Positions 43,721-54,534 of a DNA stretch of 64,000 nucleotides are shown here, piece after piece. Within the stretch, counting starts at the first letter, position 1. Each line of letters begins with the position of its first letter. The translations under genes and the position numbers were made by a program. The DNA comes from Betaproteobacteria bacterium (GTDB lineage: Bacteria; Pseudomonadota; Gammaproteobacteria; Burkholderiales; Casimicrobiaceae). The notes under the pieces were generated by a model. The model was not told the origin of the DNA. It was given only the letters and a program-made list of their open reading frames with translations, and did not search any database. The stretch lies in assembly GCA_009778785.1 (NCBI GenBank), contig WRFN01000003.1, positions 1 through 64,000 of the forward strand, given 5' to 3'.

Positions 43721-45970
43721 TTACTCGATCACGCAATCAACAAAATACCGTTTCTTGCCGTCAACCACTTCCGACACCAGCCCGTGGATATCGGTTTCAA
43801 AACCCGGGAAAGTGTGGTTGAGTTCGCGCGCGAATTGCAGGAAGTGAACGATTTGTTTGTTGAAGCGCTCGCCTGGAATGAGCAGCGGAATCCCCGGCGG
43901 ATACGGCGTCACCAGCATGGCCGTTACCCGTCCTTCGAGATCGTTGATCATCACTCGCTCGATGTCGCGGTGCGCCATTTTCGCCCACGCTTCCGCCGGA
44001 CGCATCGCCAACTCGATCGGCGACACGTACATCTCGGTGGTGAGTCGCGCCACATCATAGGCCTTGTAGAAATCGTGCAACTGCTGACACAAATCGCGCA
44101 AGCCCATTTTTTCGTACAGCGAATGTTTGGCGATGAACTCGGGCATCACGCGCCACAGCGGCAAATTGGCGTCGTAAGCATCTTTGAACTGTTGCAGTTC
44201 GGTGACCAGTGTGTTCCAGCGACCTTTGGTGATGCCGATAGTGAACATGATAAAGAACGAGTACAGTCCGGTTTTCTCGACGATGATGCCGTGCTCGGCG
44301 AGGTATTTCGTCAGCACGCCCGCCGGAATGCCGGCGTCGGCAAACGAGCCGTCGATGTCCAGCCCGGGCGTAATCAAGGTCGCCTTGATCGGATCGAGCA
44401 TGTTAAAGCCCGGCGCTAAATCGCCGAAGCCGTGCCAGCGTTCGTTGGCGTGCAGCATCCATTGTTCGCGCTCGCCCATGCCGTTTTCCGGCAAGGCGTC
44501 GGGGCCCCACACTTTGAACCACCAGCCGTCTTTGCTCGACGCCCACTCGTCACCGATCTTGCGCATCGCCCGTCGAAAATCCATCGCTTCTTGCAGCGAT
44601 TCTTCCAGCAGCGCCGTGCCGCCCGGCGGCTCCATCATCGCCGCCGCCACGTCGCACGACGCGATGATCGCATATTGCGGGCTGGTCGAGGTGTGCATCA
44701 AATACGCTTCGTTGAAACGCGGTAAATCGAGCGAGCGCTCTTCTGAGTTCTGAATGAGAATCTGCGACGCCTGACTCAAACCGGCGAGCAGTTTGTGCGT
44801 CGATTGCGTCGAAACCACCATCGATTCTTTACAACGCGGTCGCCCTTCGCCGATGGCGTGATAGTCGCCGTAAAAATCATGGAACGCCGCATGCGGCAAC
44901 CAGGCTTCGTCGAAATGCAGCGTGTCGATCTTGCCGTCCAGTTCTTCCTTGATTTCTTCGACGTTGTAGAGAATACCGTCGTAAGTGCTCTGCGTGATCG
45001 TCAACACGCGCGGATGCTCTTTCTGATCTTTGGCGAAAGGATGCGCGGCAATTTTCTTTTTGATGTTCTTCCAGGAAAATTCCGATTTCGGAATCGGCCC
45101 GATGATTCCGTAGTGGTTGCGCGTGGGCATCAGAAACACCGGAATCGCGCCAGTCATAATGATCGCGTGCAGCACTGATTTGTGGCAGTTGCGATCGACC
45201 ACCACAATGTCGCCCGGCGCGACGGTCGAGTGCCAGACGATCTTGTTCGAGGTCGAAGTGCCGTTGGTGACGAAAAACATGTGGTCGCTGTGAAAAATCC
45301 GCGCCGCGTTGCGCTCGCTCGCTGCCACCGGGCCGGTGTGATCGAGCAACTGTCCCAACTCATCGACGGCGTTGCACACGTCGGCGCGTAGCATGTTTTC
45401 GCCGAAAAACTGGTGGAACATCCGCCCGACCGGGCTTTTCAGAAACGCGACGCCGCCCGAGTGTCCCGGGCAGTGCCACGAGTACGAACCGTCCGCCGCG
45501 TAATGCGTCAGTGCCCGGAAGAACGGCGGCGGCAGCGCGTCGAGATAAGCACGCGCCTCGCGCACCACATGGCGAGCGATAAATTCCGGCGTGTCCTCGA
45601 ACATGTGAATGAAGCCGTGCAACTCGCGCAACACGTCATTCGGGATGTGTTGCGACGTGCGTGTTTCGCCGTACAAAAAGATGGGAATGTCGGCGTTGCG
45701 ATGGCGAATCTGCTCGACGAAAGCGCGCAAATTGGCGACTGTCTGCTCCGCCGCTTCGCCCGAAAATTCTTCGTCGTCCACCGATAGAATGAAGGCCGAT
45801 GCGCGACTTTGCTGTTGCGCGAACACCGACAAGTCGCCGTAAGCGGTCACGCCCAACACCTCGAAGCCCTCTTCTTCGATGGCTTGCGCCAAGCCGCGAA
45901 TGCCCAAGCCGCTGGTGTTTTCCGAGCGGAAATCTTCGTCGATAATCACAACGGGAAAACGGAATTTCAT
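43721..45970 (-). CDS. Orn/Lys/Arg decarboxylase (PLP fold type I, inducible-like)
   Basis: This 749-residue enzyme has an N-terminal wing domain (FPVVIIDEDFRSENTSGLGI, response-regulator-like) and a central PLP domain with STHKLLAGLSQ (Lys near 392). The large C-terminal domain has the PYPPGIPLLIPGE family block. It decarboxylates arginine, lysine or ornithine with proton use, so it serves polyamine synthesis or acid stress. The substrate cannot be fixed from motifs, and no antiporter is adjacent. dcd lies just upstream on the same strand with 9 bases between, so they may be co-transcribed. Confidence 0.9.
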   Translation of the reverse strand: MKFRFPVVIIDEDFRSENTSGLGIRGLAQAIEEEGFEVLGVTAYGDLSVFAQQQSRASAFILSVDDEEFSGEAAEQTVANLRAFVEQIRHRNADIPIFLYGETRTSQHIPNDVLRELHGFIHMFEDTPEFIARHVVREARAYLDALPPPFFRALTHYAADGSYSWHCPGHSGGVAFLKSPVGRMFHQFFGENMLRADVCNAVDELGQLLDHTGPVAASERNAARIFHSDHMFFVTNGTSTSNKIVWHSTVAPGDIVVVDRNCHKSVLHAIIMTGAIPVFLMPTRNHYGIIGPIPKSEFSWKNIKKKIAAHPFAKDQKEHPRVLTITQSTYDGILYNVEEIKEELDGKIDTLHFDEAWLPHAAFHDFYGDYHAIGEGRPRCKESMVVSTQSTHKLLAGLSQASQILIQNSEERSLDLPRFNEAYLMHTSTSPQYAIIASCDVAAAMMEPPGGTALLEESLQEAMDFRRAMRKIGDEWASSKDGWWFKVWGPDALPENGMGEREQWMLHANERWHGFGDLAPGFNMLDPIKATLITPGLDIDGSFADAGIPAGVLTKYLAEHGIIVEKTGLYSFFIMFTIGITKGRWNTLVTELQQFKDAYDANLPLWRVMPEFIAKHSLYEKMGLRDLCQQLHDFYKAYDVARLTTEMYVSPIELAMRPAEAWAKMAHRDIERVMINDLEGRVTAMLVTPYPPGIPLLIPGERFNKQIVHFLQFARELNHTFPGFETDIHGLVSEVVDGKKRYFVDCVIE

Positions 45971-45979
45971 TTCACTCTC

Positions 45980-46543
45980 CTACATTTTCGGCAACGTCAC
46001 ACCCGTCTGCCCCTGGTATTTGCCGCCGCGATCCTTGTACGATGTTTCGCATTCTTCGTCAGATTCAAAAAACAATACTTGCGCCACGCCTTCGTTGGCG
46101 TAAATTTTAGCCGGCAACGGCGTGGTATTGGAAAACTCCAGTGTAACGAAACCTTCCCATTCCGGCTCGAACGGCGTGACGTTGACGATGATGCCGCAAC
46201 GCGCGTAAGTCGACTTGCCAAGACAAATGGTCAGCACGTTGCGCGGAATCCGGAAGTATTCAATCGTCCGCGCCAGCGCAAACGAGTTCGGCGGAATGAT
46301 GCAAACGTCGCCTTCAAAATTGACGAAATTTTTTTCGTCAAAGTGTTTGGGATCGACGATGGTCGAATTGATGTTGGTGAAAATTTTGAATTCGCGTGAA
46401 CAGCGAATATCGTAGCCGTAGCTCGACGTTCCATACGACACGATGCGCGAACCGTTGACTTGCCGTATCTGCCCCGATTCAAACGGCTCGATCATGTGGT
46501 GCTGCGTCGCCATCCGGCGAATCCATTTGTCTGATTTGATCAT
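45980..46543 (-). CDS. dcd: dCTP deaminase
   Basis: This 187-residue trimeric enzyme converts dCTP to dUTP and ammonia, feeding dTMP synthesis. It has the family blocks [22 protein letters not shown] (nucleotide-binding) and [15 protein letters not shown] (catalytic Glu). The length matches the 193-residue E. coli protein. The ATG at 46543 opens the usual [12 protein letters not shown] start, so the longer frame is not used. It is followed by the decarboxylase gene and preceded by apbC, 25 bases upstream. Confidence 0.95.
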   Translation of the reverse strand: MIKSDKWIRRMATQHHMIEPFESGQIRQVNGSRIVSYGTSSYGYDIRCSREFKIFTNINSTIVDPKHFDEKNFVNFEGDVCIIPPNSFALARTIEYFRIPRNVLTICLGKSTYARCGIIVNVTPFEPEWEGFVTLEFSNTTPLPAKIYANEGVAQVLFFESDEECETSYKDRGGKYQGQTGVTLPKM

Positions 46544-46568
46544 GTTGTCTCCCGCGAACTTTTCATTC

Positions 46569-47657
46569 TCAAGTATTCTGCACCACGATGTTCGGAAACT
46601 TCGATGAGAAGTCCACCGCTTTACCAGCAATCGCCACCGCCGTTTTGCGAGCGATTTCCTTGTAAATGGCCGCGACTTTGCCGTCGGGGTCACTCACCAC
46701 CGTCGGGTGTCCCGAATCGGCCTGCTCACGAATGCTCAAGTCGAGCGGCAACGCGCCCAGCACCGGCAAGTGGTAATCGGCCCCCATCTTCGCCGCGCCG
46801 CCTTCGCCGAAAATGCGCTCGATGTGGCCACAGTTCGAGCAGATGTGAACGCTCATGTTCTCGACGATGCCGACCACCGGAACGCCGACTTTCTCAAACA
46901 TCTTGTAGCCCTTGCGCGCGTCGATCAGCGCGATATCCTGCGGCGTGGTGACGATCACCGCGCCGGTCACCGGCACTTTCTGCGCCAGCGTCAACTGGAT
47001 GTCGCCGGTTCCCGGCGGCAAATCGACGACGAGATAATCGAGATCGCGCCATTTCGTCTGGCGCAACAGTTGATCGAGCGCCTGCGTCGCCATCGGCCCG
47101 CGCCACACCATCGGCGTATCCGCATCGACCATGAAGCCGATCGACATCACTTGCAAGCCATACGCTTCGAGCGGCTCGATGCTTTCGCCGTCCACCGAAG
47201 TCGGCGCGCCGTCGATGCCCAGCATCATCGGCAGCGACGGGCCATACACGTCCGCGTCGAGCATTCCGACTTTCGCGCCTTCGGCAGCCAGCGCCAGCGC
47301 CAGATTCACCGCCGTCGTGGATTTGCCGACGCCGCCTTTGCCGGACGCCACCGCAATCACGTTTTTCACGCCGGGCAGCAACTTCAAACCCTGCTGCGCC
47401 GCGTGCGCGACGATGCGCTGGCTAACGTTGACGCTCACTTGGCCGACGCCCGCGAGTTTCTTCAAAGCGTCTTCGATCAATTCTTGCACCACCCCGATCT
47501 GACTGGCCGCCGGATAGCCCAGTTCGATATCGACCTGCACTCCTTCATGGGTCGCCGTTATTTTCCTGACGCTCTTGCCGGCGACAAAATCTTTGCCGGT
47601 ATTGGGATCGATCAGCGTTTTCAGACACGATTGCACGTCGGTTTCAAGGGACGTCAT
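46569..47657 (-). CDS. apbC: Iron-sulphur cluster carrier, Mrp/ApbC family P-loop ATPase
   Basis: This 362-residue protein has an N-terminal MIP18/DUF59 domain (about 1-85), then a deviant Walker [10 protein letters not shown] (106-114) and the Mrp signature [15 protein letters not shown] CxxC pair in HICSNCGH (about 265) binds a bridging cluster in the family. It delivers Fe-S clusters to apoproteins. It is divergent from metG, with 145 bases between starts, and first in a likely apbC-dcd-decarboxylase unit. Confidence 0.93.
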   Translation of the reverse strand: MTSLETDVQSCLKTLIDPNTGKDFVAGKSVRKITATHEGVQVDIELGYPAASQIGVVQELIEDALKKLAGVGQVSVNVSQRIVAHAAQQGLKLLPGVKNVIAVASGKGGVGKSTTAVNLALALAAEGAKVGMLDADVYGPSLPMMLGIDGAPTSVDGESIEPLEAYGLQVMSIGFMVDADTPMVWRGPMATQALDQLLRQTKWRDLDYLVVDLPPGTGDIQLTLAQKVPVTGAVIVTTPQDIALIDARKGYKMFEKVGVPVVGIVENMSVHICSNCGHIERIFGEGGAAKMGADYHLPVLGALPLDLSIREQADSGHPTVVSDPDGKVAAIYKEIARKTAVAIAGKAVDFSSKFPNIVVQNT

Positions 47658-47802
47658 GGTTGCTCCAGTTCATCATAGCGCTACGGAAAAGCGGCGCGAA
47701 ATGTTGTATTTTAGCTTGGATAATTGGCAATTTGTACTTAAAACGTGCGACCCGACAGCGCGCTTTGCTAGAATGATGCTTCGCTTTTCAAGAAATCCGA
47801 TT

Positions 47803-49932
47803 ATGCCGCCCGCAACGCCTCGTCCCCGCCGAATTTTTATATCAACAGCATTGCCGTACGCCAACGGCGCGTTTCACATCGGCCACATCATGGAATACAT
47901 CCAGGCCGACATCTGGGTGCGCCATGTTCGCTTGCAGTTAACCGCCGCCGATCAGTTGTACTTCGTCGGCGCCGACGACACCCACGGCGCGCCGATCATG
48001 CTGAAAGCCGAGGCCGAGGGCGTCACGCCGCAAGCGCTGGTGGCGCGCATCGCCGCCACGCGCCCGAAATGCCTGAACGGTTTTCTCATCAGCTTTGACC
48101 ATTGGCACAGCACCGATTCGCCGGAAAACGCCGAGTTGTCGTGCGACATTTATCGCAAGCTCAAAGCGCGCGGGCTGATTTATCCGAAAACCATCGAGCA
48201 GTTTTACGATCCGGTCAAAGGCATGTTTTTGCCCGACCGCTACATCAAGGGCGAATGCCCGAAGTGCGGTGCCAAAGATCAATACGGCGACGCCTGCGAA
48301 CATTGCAGCACCGTTTACAACGCCACCGAACTGGTCAACCCCTATTCAACCCTGTCGGGCGCGACGCCGGTATTGAAAACCTCCGAACATTTCTTCTTCA
48401 AACTGTCCGACCCGCAATGCCTCGCCTTCCTGCGCGAGTGGACGCAGCATCACCGCTTGCAGAGCGAAGTCAGCAACAAAATCCGCGAATGGCTCGGCGG
48501 CGACGGTGAAGAAAACAAACTCGTTGATTGGGATATTTCACGCGACGCGCCGTATTTCGGCATCGAGATTCCCGACGCGCCCGGCAAATACTTTTACGTC
48601 TGGCTCGACGCGCCCATCGGTTACCTCGCCAGTTTGAAAGCGCGGCTGCAACAAGAAAACCAAGCGCTCGAAGATTTTCTGCGCGACCCCGGCATCGAAC
48701 AATACCATTTCATCGGCAAAGACATCATTTACTTTCACACCTTGTTCTGGCCGGCCATGCTGAAATTCGCCGGAGCGCCGTATCATGTGCCGGACAACGT
48801 GTTCGTGCACGGCTTCATCACCTTCTCCGGCGAGAAAATGTCGAAGTCGCGCGGCACCGGCATCAGCCCCGAACTGTATCTCGATTTGGGATTGAACCCC
48901 GAATGGCTGCGCTATTACCTCGCCGCCAAGCTGAACGATCACGTCGAAGACCTCGATTTCAACCCCGACGATTTCATCGCTCGCGTCAACAGCGATCTGA
49001 TCGGCAAATACGTCAACATCGCCAGCCGCACCGCAACCTTCATCAAAAAGTATTTCAACAACCGACTCGGAAAAAACTTTACCGCCCTGCCGATTGCGCA
49101 GGAAACCTTGCAACAAGCAAGTGCCATCGCTTCGCTCTACGACAAGCGCCAGTTCTCCGCCGCCGTGCGGCAAATCATGGAACTTGCCGACAAGATGAAC
49201 GCTTACTGGGATCAGCAAGCGCCGTGGACACTCGCCAAACGCTTCGACGCACTGAACGATGTCGAGCGCGCCGCGTTGCACGACACCTGCTCGGCGGCGC
49301 TCGAAGTCTTCCGCCTGCTGACCTTGTACCTGAAACCGATCCTGCCGAAACTCGCCGACGAAGCCGAACAATTTTTGAACATCGCGCCGCTGAACTGGCG
49401 CGAAGCCGCCGCCACCCTGCCTGCCGGTCATACCATCAACGATTACACCCACTTGATGACCCGCATCGATCCGAAGTTGCACGTTGATCGCCTGCTGGAA
49501 GCGCAAGCGCAAAAAGTCGCGGCGGCAGTGGTAACAGCGTCCGCGCCCACACCTGCGACAAAGAGCAGCGCTACCGCGCCTGCGACAACGCAAACGTCTT
49601 CTACCATCACCATCGACGACTTCATGAAAGTCGATCTGCGCGTCGCCAAAATCCTTCACGCAGAAACCGTCGAAGGCTCCGACAAATTGCTGAAACTGAC
49701 CCTCGACCTCGGCGAAGAAAAACCGCGTACCGTTTTTGCCGGCATCCGCAGCGCCTACAAACCCGAACAACTGATCGGCCGGTTCACCGTTGCCGTCGCC
49801 AATCTGGCGCCGCGCAAAATGAAATTCGGCGTCTCCGAAGGCATGGTGCTGGCCGCGTCTTCTGCTGAAACGCCCGGTATTTATCTCCTGCAACCCGACA
49901 GCGGCGCGCAAGTCGGAATGAAGATCAAGTAA
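47803..49932 (+). CDS. metG: Methionyl-tRNA synthetase
   Basis: This 709-residue enzyme has HIGH at 25-28, a zinc knuckle near 152-168 ([17 protein letters not shown]), KMSKS near 346-350, an anticodon helix bundle and a C-terminal EMAP/Trbp-like tRNA-binding domain (about 605-709), which gives the dimeric form. A low-complexity Ala/Thr/Pro linker precedes that domain. The ATG at 47803 fits the family start. The longer frame begins inside apbC on the other strand and is not credible. Confidence 0.96.
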   Translation: MPPATPRPRRIFISTALPYANGAFHIGHIMEYIQADIWVRHVRLQLTAADQLYFVGADDTHGAPIMLKAEAEGVTPQALVARIAATRPKCLNGFLISFDHWHSTDSPENAELSCDIYRKLKARGLIYPKTIEQFYDPVKGMFLPDRYIKGECPKCGAKDQYGDACEHCSTVYNATELVNPYSTLSGATPVLKTSEHFFFKLSDPQCLAFLREWTQHHRLQSEVSNKIREWLGGDGEENKLVDWDISRDAPYFGIEIPDAPGKYFYVWLDAPIGYLASLKARLQQENQALEDFLRDPGIEQYHFIGKDIIYFHTLFWPAMLKFAGAPYHVPDNVFVHGFITFSGEKMSKSRGTGISPELYLDLGLNPEWLRYYLAAKLNDHVEDLDFNPDDFIARVNSDLIGKYVNIASRTATFIKKYFNNRLGKNFTALPIAQETLQQASAIASLYDKRQFSAAVRQIMELADKMNAYWDQQAPWTLAKRFDALNDVERAALHDTCSAALEVFRLLTLYLKPILPKLADEAEQFLNIAPLNWREAAATLPAGHTINDYTHLMTRIDPKLHVDRLLEAQAQKVAAAVVTASAPTPATKSSATAPATTQTSSTITIDDFMKVDLRVAKILHAETVEGSDKLLKLTLDLGEEKPRTVFAGIRSAYKPEQLIGRFTVAVANLAPRKMKFGVSEGMVLAASSAETPGIYLLQPDSGAQVGMKIK

Positions 49933-49949
49933 TCGTTTGTATCGTTGCG

Positions 49950-50026
49950 CAGCGTAGGTTGAGGTGAGGCACAAACCCCAACGAGTCGGTCACGCTTTTG
50001 ATCGTTGGGATTTGCTTCGCGCATTC
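49950..50026. repeat. Dispersed repeat, copy 2 of the GGTTGGGGTAAGGAAC family
   Basis: The blocks GGTTGAGGTGAGGCAC, AAACCCCAACGAGTCG and, further on, GTTGGGATTTGC match the order and spacing of 25361-25430 with scattered changes. It follows the metG stop by 17 bases. The next GCGTTACGC-type palindrome (50087-50103) overlaps the end of the ABC operon. Confidence 0.55.
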
Positions 50027-50105
50027 TAGCCTGCGTTTCTACAAACCTCCGCCAGCGTGTGTCGCGCTGGCTAGCGAAGCGTCACCCGCGTTACGCGGGT
50101 CTTCA

Positions 50106-50873
50106 TCACAGCATGTGTTCGAGAAACGCCCTTGTTCGCTGCTGTTCGGGGTGCGCAAACAATTCGGCGGGGGGGCGCGCTTCGACGATTTCGCCGTCGT
50201 CCATGAAGACTGTTTGCGTTGACACCTCTCTGGCGAACGCCATTTCGTGCGTGACCACCAGCATCGTCATTCGTTCTTCGGCGAGTTGCCGGATGGTACG
50301 CAACACTTCGCCGGTCAATTCAGGATCGAGCGCCGAGGTCGGTTCGTCGAACAATAAAATGTCCGGCTCCATCGCCAGCGCTCGCGCAATCGCCACCCGC
50401 TGTTTCTGGCCGCCCGACAAGCGCGACGGGTAACTGTCACGTTTTTCGAGCAATCCCACTTTGCGCAGCAACGCTTCGGCCTTCGGAATTATCGCGTCGC
50501 GGTTCATTCCCTTGACAACGACCGGCGCTTCGATCAGGTTTTGCATTACCGTCAGATGCGGAAACAGATTGAATTGCTGAAATACCATGCCCATTTTGCG
50601 GCAGATGCGTTGCACTGTGGCATCCGGCGCGTAGCGGCAAGCGCCGCTCGCTTCGGTCGAAACCAATGTTTCGCCTTCGATTTCGATGTTGCCGCCGTCG
50701 ATGGTTTCGAGATGGTTGAGGCAGCGAAGAAAGGTGCTCTTGCCCGATCCCGAAGGACCGATGATGGCGATCACATCGCCTTTTTTCACTTCCAGCGAAA
50801 TGCCTTTCAGCACTTCCAGCGTGCCGAAACGTTTGCGAATGTCGCGCGCGGTGATCATGAGTTGATCAGTCAT
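50106..50873 (-). CDS. Polar amino acid ABC transporter, ATP-binding subunit
   Basis: This 255-residue ATPase has Walker A GPSGSGKST (near 35), LSGGQKQRVAIARAL and Walker B LLFDEPTSALDPEL, and is most like GlnQ/HisP. The ATG at 50873 overlaps the permease stop by 8 bases (ATGACTGA). It has about 20 extra residues (LVSTEASGACRYAPDATVQ) between the A-loop region and the Q-loop, compared with the usual GlnQ. It powers import with 50866-51522 and 51571-52413. Confidence 0.92.
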   Translation of the reverse strand: MTDQLMITARDIRKRFGTLEVLKGISLEVKKGDVIAIIGPSGSGKSTFLRCLNHLETIDGGNIEIEGETLVSTEASGACRYAPDATVQRICRKMGMVFQQFNLFPHLTVMQNLIEAPVVVKGMNRDAIIPKAEALLRKVGLLEKRDSYPSRLSGGQKQRVAIARALAMEPDILLFDEPTSALDPELTGEVLRTIRQLAEERMTMLVVTHEMAFAREVSTQTVFMDDGEIVEARPPAELFAHPEQQRTRAFLEHML

Positions 50874-51522
50874 CGTAAACGGCATACCTTTTTTCCATCC
50901 GCTGGAAGACGACCGTCAGCACCAGCGTCATCACCAAATAAAACACCGCCGCCACCAGAAACGGCGATGTGGTGAAATCACGCTGCACGATGCCGCGCGC
51001 CGTGCGCAGCAAGTCGTTCATCGCCAGCACGTAGATGAGCGAGGTGTCTTTGACCAGCGTGATGGTTTCGTTGCTGATCGGCGGCAGAATGCGCTTGACC
51101 ACTTGCGGCAAAACAATGCGCCGCATGGTTTGGCCGTAAGTCAGTCCCAACACTTTCGCCGCTTCATACTGGCCGCGGTCGATCGACTGAATGCCGCCGC
51201 GAAAAATCTCGGCGAAGTAGGCGGCGTAATTGAGCACGAACGCCACGATTGCCGCCGGAAAATCCGGCAGCCGTATCCCGATCACCGGCACGAACGGCAG
51301 CGCGAAATAGATGAACAACATTTGCAGCATCAGCGGCGTGCCGCGCATCAGCCAGATATAACCGTTGGCGATACCGCTGGCGGCGCGATACCGCGAGAGC
51401 CGCACCATCGCCAGCATCAAACCCAGCGGCAACGCCAGCACTAGGGTGATAAAAAACACCTTTAGCGTGACCACCGCGCCGCTCAGCAGCGGCCCCAGAA
51501 TCAAGAGCAGATATTCCATCAT
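50866..51522 (-). CDS. Polar amino acid ABC transporter, permease
   Basis: This 218-residue inner-membrane protein has about five helices and the EAA loop EAAKVLGLTYGQTMRRIVLPQ of the HisM/GlnP group. It forms the channel of the importer, probably as a homodimer because no second permease gene is present. The start is 48 bases after the binding-protein stop. Confidence 0.92.
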   Translation of the reverse strand: MMEYLLLILGPLLSGAVVTLKVFFITLVLALPLGLMLAMVRLSRYRAASGIANGYIWLMRGTPLMLQMLFIYFALPFVPVIGIRLPDFPAAIVAFVLNYAAYFAEIFRGGIQSIDRGQYEAAKVLGLTYGQTMRRIVLPQVVKRILPPISNETITLVKDTSLIYVLAMNDLLRTARGIVQRDFTTSPFLVAAVFYLVMTLVLTVVFQRMEKRYAVYDD

Positions 51523-51570
51523 GACAACCCCGACGCAGAATGATCCGCGCCGGGGTTTTTGTGAGCGTGG

Positions 51571-52413
51571 TTAGCGAGCCGCCGCCGGCGCCGCTGCGGG
51601 CGCCGGGTTTTCAATGATGTCTTTGCCGAACCATTTTTCCGAAATCTTCGCCGCCGAGCCGTCTTGCCGCATGGCGTCCATCGCTTTCTGCAACTTGGCC
51701 AGCAACTCGGTATCGTCCTTGCGAACGCCGACGCCGTACTCTTCATCACCGAAATCTTCGGCCAGCACGACATACTCGCTGGCTTTCTTTGCGACGTAGT
51801 AACGACCGACCACTTCATCGACTACCACCGCATCGAGCCGTCCGGCAGTCAGATCCATCAGCGCCGTCACGTTGTCGCTGAACTTTTTCAGTTCTTTGAA
51901 AGTTTTGGACGACGGGTCTTTTTCAACCGCTTCGACCGCAGTGCTGCCGTCTTGCACGCCGACCACTTTACCGGCCAAGTCGGCCTTGCCTTTGATCGGC
52001 GACGATGTCGTCACCACGATGATTTGCCGATTCTTCAGATAAGGCGTCGTGAAAGCGATGTTCGCCTTGCGCTCTTCGGTGATCGTCAACCCGTTCCACA
52101 ACGCATCGACGCGCTTGCCGTTCAGTTCGGCTTCTTTGGCGCTCCAGTCAATCGGTTTGAATTCGACCGCCATGCCGAGATGCTTCGCCGCTTCTTTCGC
52201 CAGATCAACGTCGAAACCCGTGATCTGGTTCTGCTCATCGCGGAAACCCATCGGCGGGAAATTGTCGTCCAACCCGATGACGATCTTGCTTGCCGCCGGC
52301 GGAGGCGGCGGAGGCGCCACCGTAGCCGCTTTCTCTTCTTTCTTGCTGTCACAACCCAGCAGAAGCAACCCTGCCGCTAACGCCACTGCCGCTAACGAAA
52401 TCCACTTTTTCAT
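51571..52413 (-). CDS. Amino acid ABC transporter, substrate-binding lipoprotein
   Basis: This 280-residue protein is lipidated at Cys21 (LLLLGC). A charged/Pro linker (KKEEKAA and six Pro) leads to a SBP_bac_3 domain: IVIGLDDNFPPMGFRD, then GFDVDLAKEAAKHLG. The Ala/Pro C-terminal tail is unusual. It should bind a polar amino acid in the periplasm and hand it to the permease downstream. The ligand is not fixed by the sequence I can read. Confidence 0.9.
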   Translation of the reverse strand: MKKWISLAAVALAAGLLLLGCDSKKEEKAATVAPPPPPPAASKIVIGLDDNFPPMGFRDEQNQITGFDVDLAKEAAKHLGMAVEFKPIDWSAKEAELNGKRVDALWNGLTITEERKANIAFTTPYLKNRQIIVVTTSSPIKGKADLAGKVVGVQDGSTAVEAVEKDPSSKTFKELKKFSDNVTALMDLTAGRLDAVVVDEVVGRYYVAKKASEYVVLAEDFGDEEYGVGVRKDDTELLAKLQKAMDAMRQDGSAAKISEKWFGKDIIENPAPAAAPAAAR

Positions 52414-52610
52414 GATTCATTACTCCCGGATAATTTCCAATAAATAATAAACGCCAAGACCAACGTCAATGCCAAGACGTGCCCACAAACCCGTGCCAAC
52501 CAACCCTTGTCACCTGACGATGCCAAGCAAAAAGCATTGTCGCCGCAAATTCCCTATATTTCAACCGCACCAAGCCACTGGCATTTTTCTTTTTCCCGTT
52601 TTCTGTTTTT

Positions 52611-54482
52611 TCATTTCCGCTTTCCGACAAACGAAACCACGTCGATGTAGCGCGGATCGCCTGCCAGCACGAAACGCCAGCGCAACCCTTCTTCGTTCTG
52701 AGATTGCGGCGCGACAAAAACGAAGGTGCCGGGAGAGTCTTCGTAGGCCGCAGAAATCGGCGTTTCTCCCAGCCACGCCTCTTTGATCTTTACTCTACCA
52801 AGACGAGCCGAAATCAGCACCGCCCGTCCCGGCAGCGTCTCCATCGTCGCCTCGAAAGTTTCCGTGGCAACCGACTCATTGTGCGGCGGATAAAGATGCG
52901 GGTTTCCGATCGGCAACGGCTGCGGATTTCCCGCTGTGGTTTCAGGCCGAATGATGCCCAGTGTCCCCAACCATTCCTCCGGCTCAAGCCCGATTTGCGC
53001 CCAAGCGTAATCACGCAATCCGATCCACGCCGTTATCGGGTCTGCCCTTCCGCCCAGCGCGATTTGATCCTTTCCTAAGCAATACCTTGTCGCGCCGACG
53101 CCGAAAGATTCATCGACAAATCCGGCATAATGCCCGTAGAGCGTCACCGGCTGACACAGCTTTTCTCCAATGCGATAAAGATCGTCAAAAGAAATTCTGG
53201 CGACCATGATCCTCTGCCCTTCGCCCAACGGTTCGATATCACTGATGTTCATCAGCCCTTGCCGACCCGGCGACGGCGTATCGATGAACACATCGTAAGG
53301 CCCTCGCCCCAAAAAAAGCAGCGCTCCCGCCAGAGACACACCCACCCAAAACACCAACGTCACCGCCGTCAAGGGGCGGCCTATCTTCTTTATTCCGACG
53401 CCTTCTTCCAACCCGATCGCGCACAGTGCCGCCAAGATCGGAAGGTGCGCGAACACCATCCAGAAGGGTGTGATGGAACGCAACATCATCACATACGCCG
53501 TCTGCACCAGAAGTGCGATCAGCAATGCCACGATCCACCGCCGCCGCGCCGGGTTGCGATAAACCGCCCGAACCACGCCGATCAATACCCAGAAGAGCGT
53601 GCCACCCAACGCCCACAAGAATACTTTGCACCAGAGTAACGGCCACTCCAGCCAGAAACGGGCGACGTAACCGCCGCCGTAAAACAGCAAGCTCGTCAGC
53701 AATCCCTCCATTCGTTGCAGTGACGGCCATGAAGGCTCGCTTTTGCCATAGAGCGTCAACGTGGGAAGATCGGGAAAACCGTGAAGCGCTTGACCAATCA
53801 GCATGGGCGTCAGGAAAAGGAACGAAACCAACCCGACGATGCCCAGATGCCCCAGCCGCTTTTTCCATCCTTGCGCGTTGATGAGCGCCAGAAAAACCAT
53901 GGCCGCCGCCAGAATCAGCGTCGTGGGATGCGCGTGAAACATCAACCCCACCATCAGCCCCAATAAAACCGCTGCGCCCGCTGTCGTTTTCCTTCGATAA
54001 AAAAGCGTTGTCAACGCGCCCGCCAACAACGCCGTCTCAACCACGGTCGAATGGGTCAGCGCCAGCAACGTGAAAGACGACCAGCCCGGAAACAAACACG
54101 CCGCCGCAAAAAGCAACCCCAACCGTGAACCGCCGAAATGTCGTCCCAACACATACGCCAGCGGATATTTCAGCGCGCCTAAAAACGCCGTCGTCACCGG
54201 AACAGCAACGGCGTTATCAAACAACCAGAGCGGCAACGCCAGAAGATAAAACCACAACGGCCCCAAATGCATCTTTCCGTAAATCGCTGGGCCGTTAAGC
54301 GGAAGCTCCGCACCCTGCACGATGCTCTGCGCGAAATACAAATCGCGGTGCGTGTCGTAAATCCCGACGCTGTGATACCCTGCCCACACTTGCACGCCCA
54401 TCAACAAGAGGAGAAACAAGCCATGCGTCAATGGCAGCCGCTGTTGGTCGGCGAAAGAAATTTCGTTATGCGCGCTGGACAT
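52611..54482 (-). CDS. Multi-pass membrane protein, GT-C glycosyltransferase-like
   Basis: This 623-residue protein has about ten to twelve membrane helices over residues 20-400, and a C-terminal soluble domain (about 410-623). The first loop, GIYDTHRDLYFAQSIVQGAELPL followed by GPLWFYLLALPLW, resembles the acidic first loop of PMT/ArnT-like GT-C enzymes that use polyprenyl-linked sugars. It has no close match I can name. ATG 54482 was chosen; the long upstream frame runs antisense-like through the peptidase gene. The substrate and acceptor are unknown. Confidence 0.6.
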   Translation of the reverse strand: MSSAHNEISFADQQRLPLTHGLFLLLLMGVQVWAGYHSVGIYDTHRDLYFAQSIVQGAELPLNGPAIYGKMHLGPLWFYLLALPLWLFDNAVAVPVTTAFLGALKYPLAYVLGRHFGGSRLGLLFAAACLFPGWSSFTLLALTHSTVVETALLAGALTTLFYRRKTTAGAAVLLGLMVGLMFHAHPTTLILAAAMVFLALINAQGWKKRLGHLGIVGLVSFLFLTPMLIGQALHGFPDLPTLTLYGKSEPSWPSLQRMEGLLTSLLFYGGGYVARFWLEWPLLWCKVFLWALGGTLFWVLIGVVRAVYRNPARRRWIVALLIALLVQTAYVMMLRSITPFWMVFAHLPILAALCAIGLEEGVGIKKIGRPLTAVTLVFWVGVSLAGALLFLGRGPYDVFIDTPSPGRQGLMNISDIEPLGEGQRIMVARISFDDLYRIGEKLCQPVTLYGHYAGFVDESFGVGATRYCLGKDQIALGGRADPITAWIGLRDYAWAQIGLEPEEWLGTLGIIRPETTAGNPQPLPIGNPHLYPPHNESVATETFEATMETLPGRAVLISARLGRVKIKEAWLGETPISAAYEDSPGTFVFVAPQSQNEEGLRWRFVLAGDPRYIDVVSFVGKRK

Positions 54483-54534
54483 CGTCAATAAAATTGTTTT
54501 TTTGATGTGAAGGAAAACACAAAAAAAGGGTTCA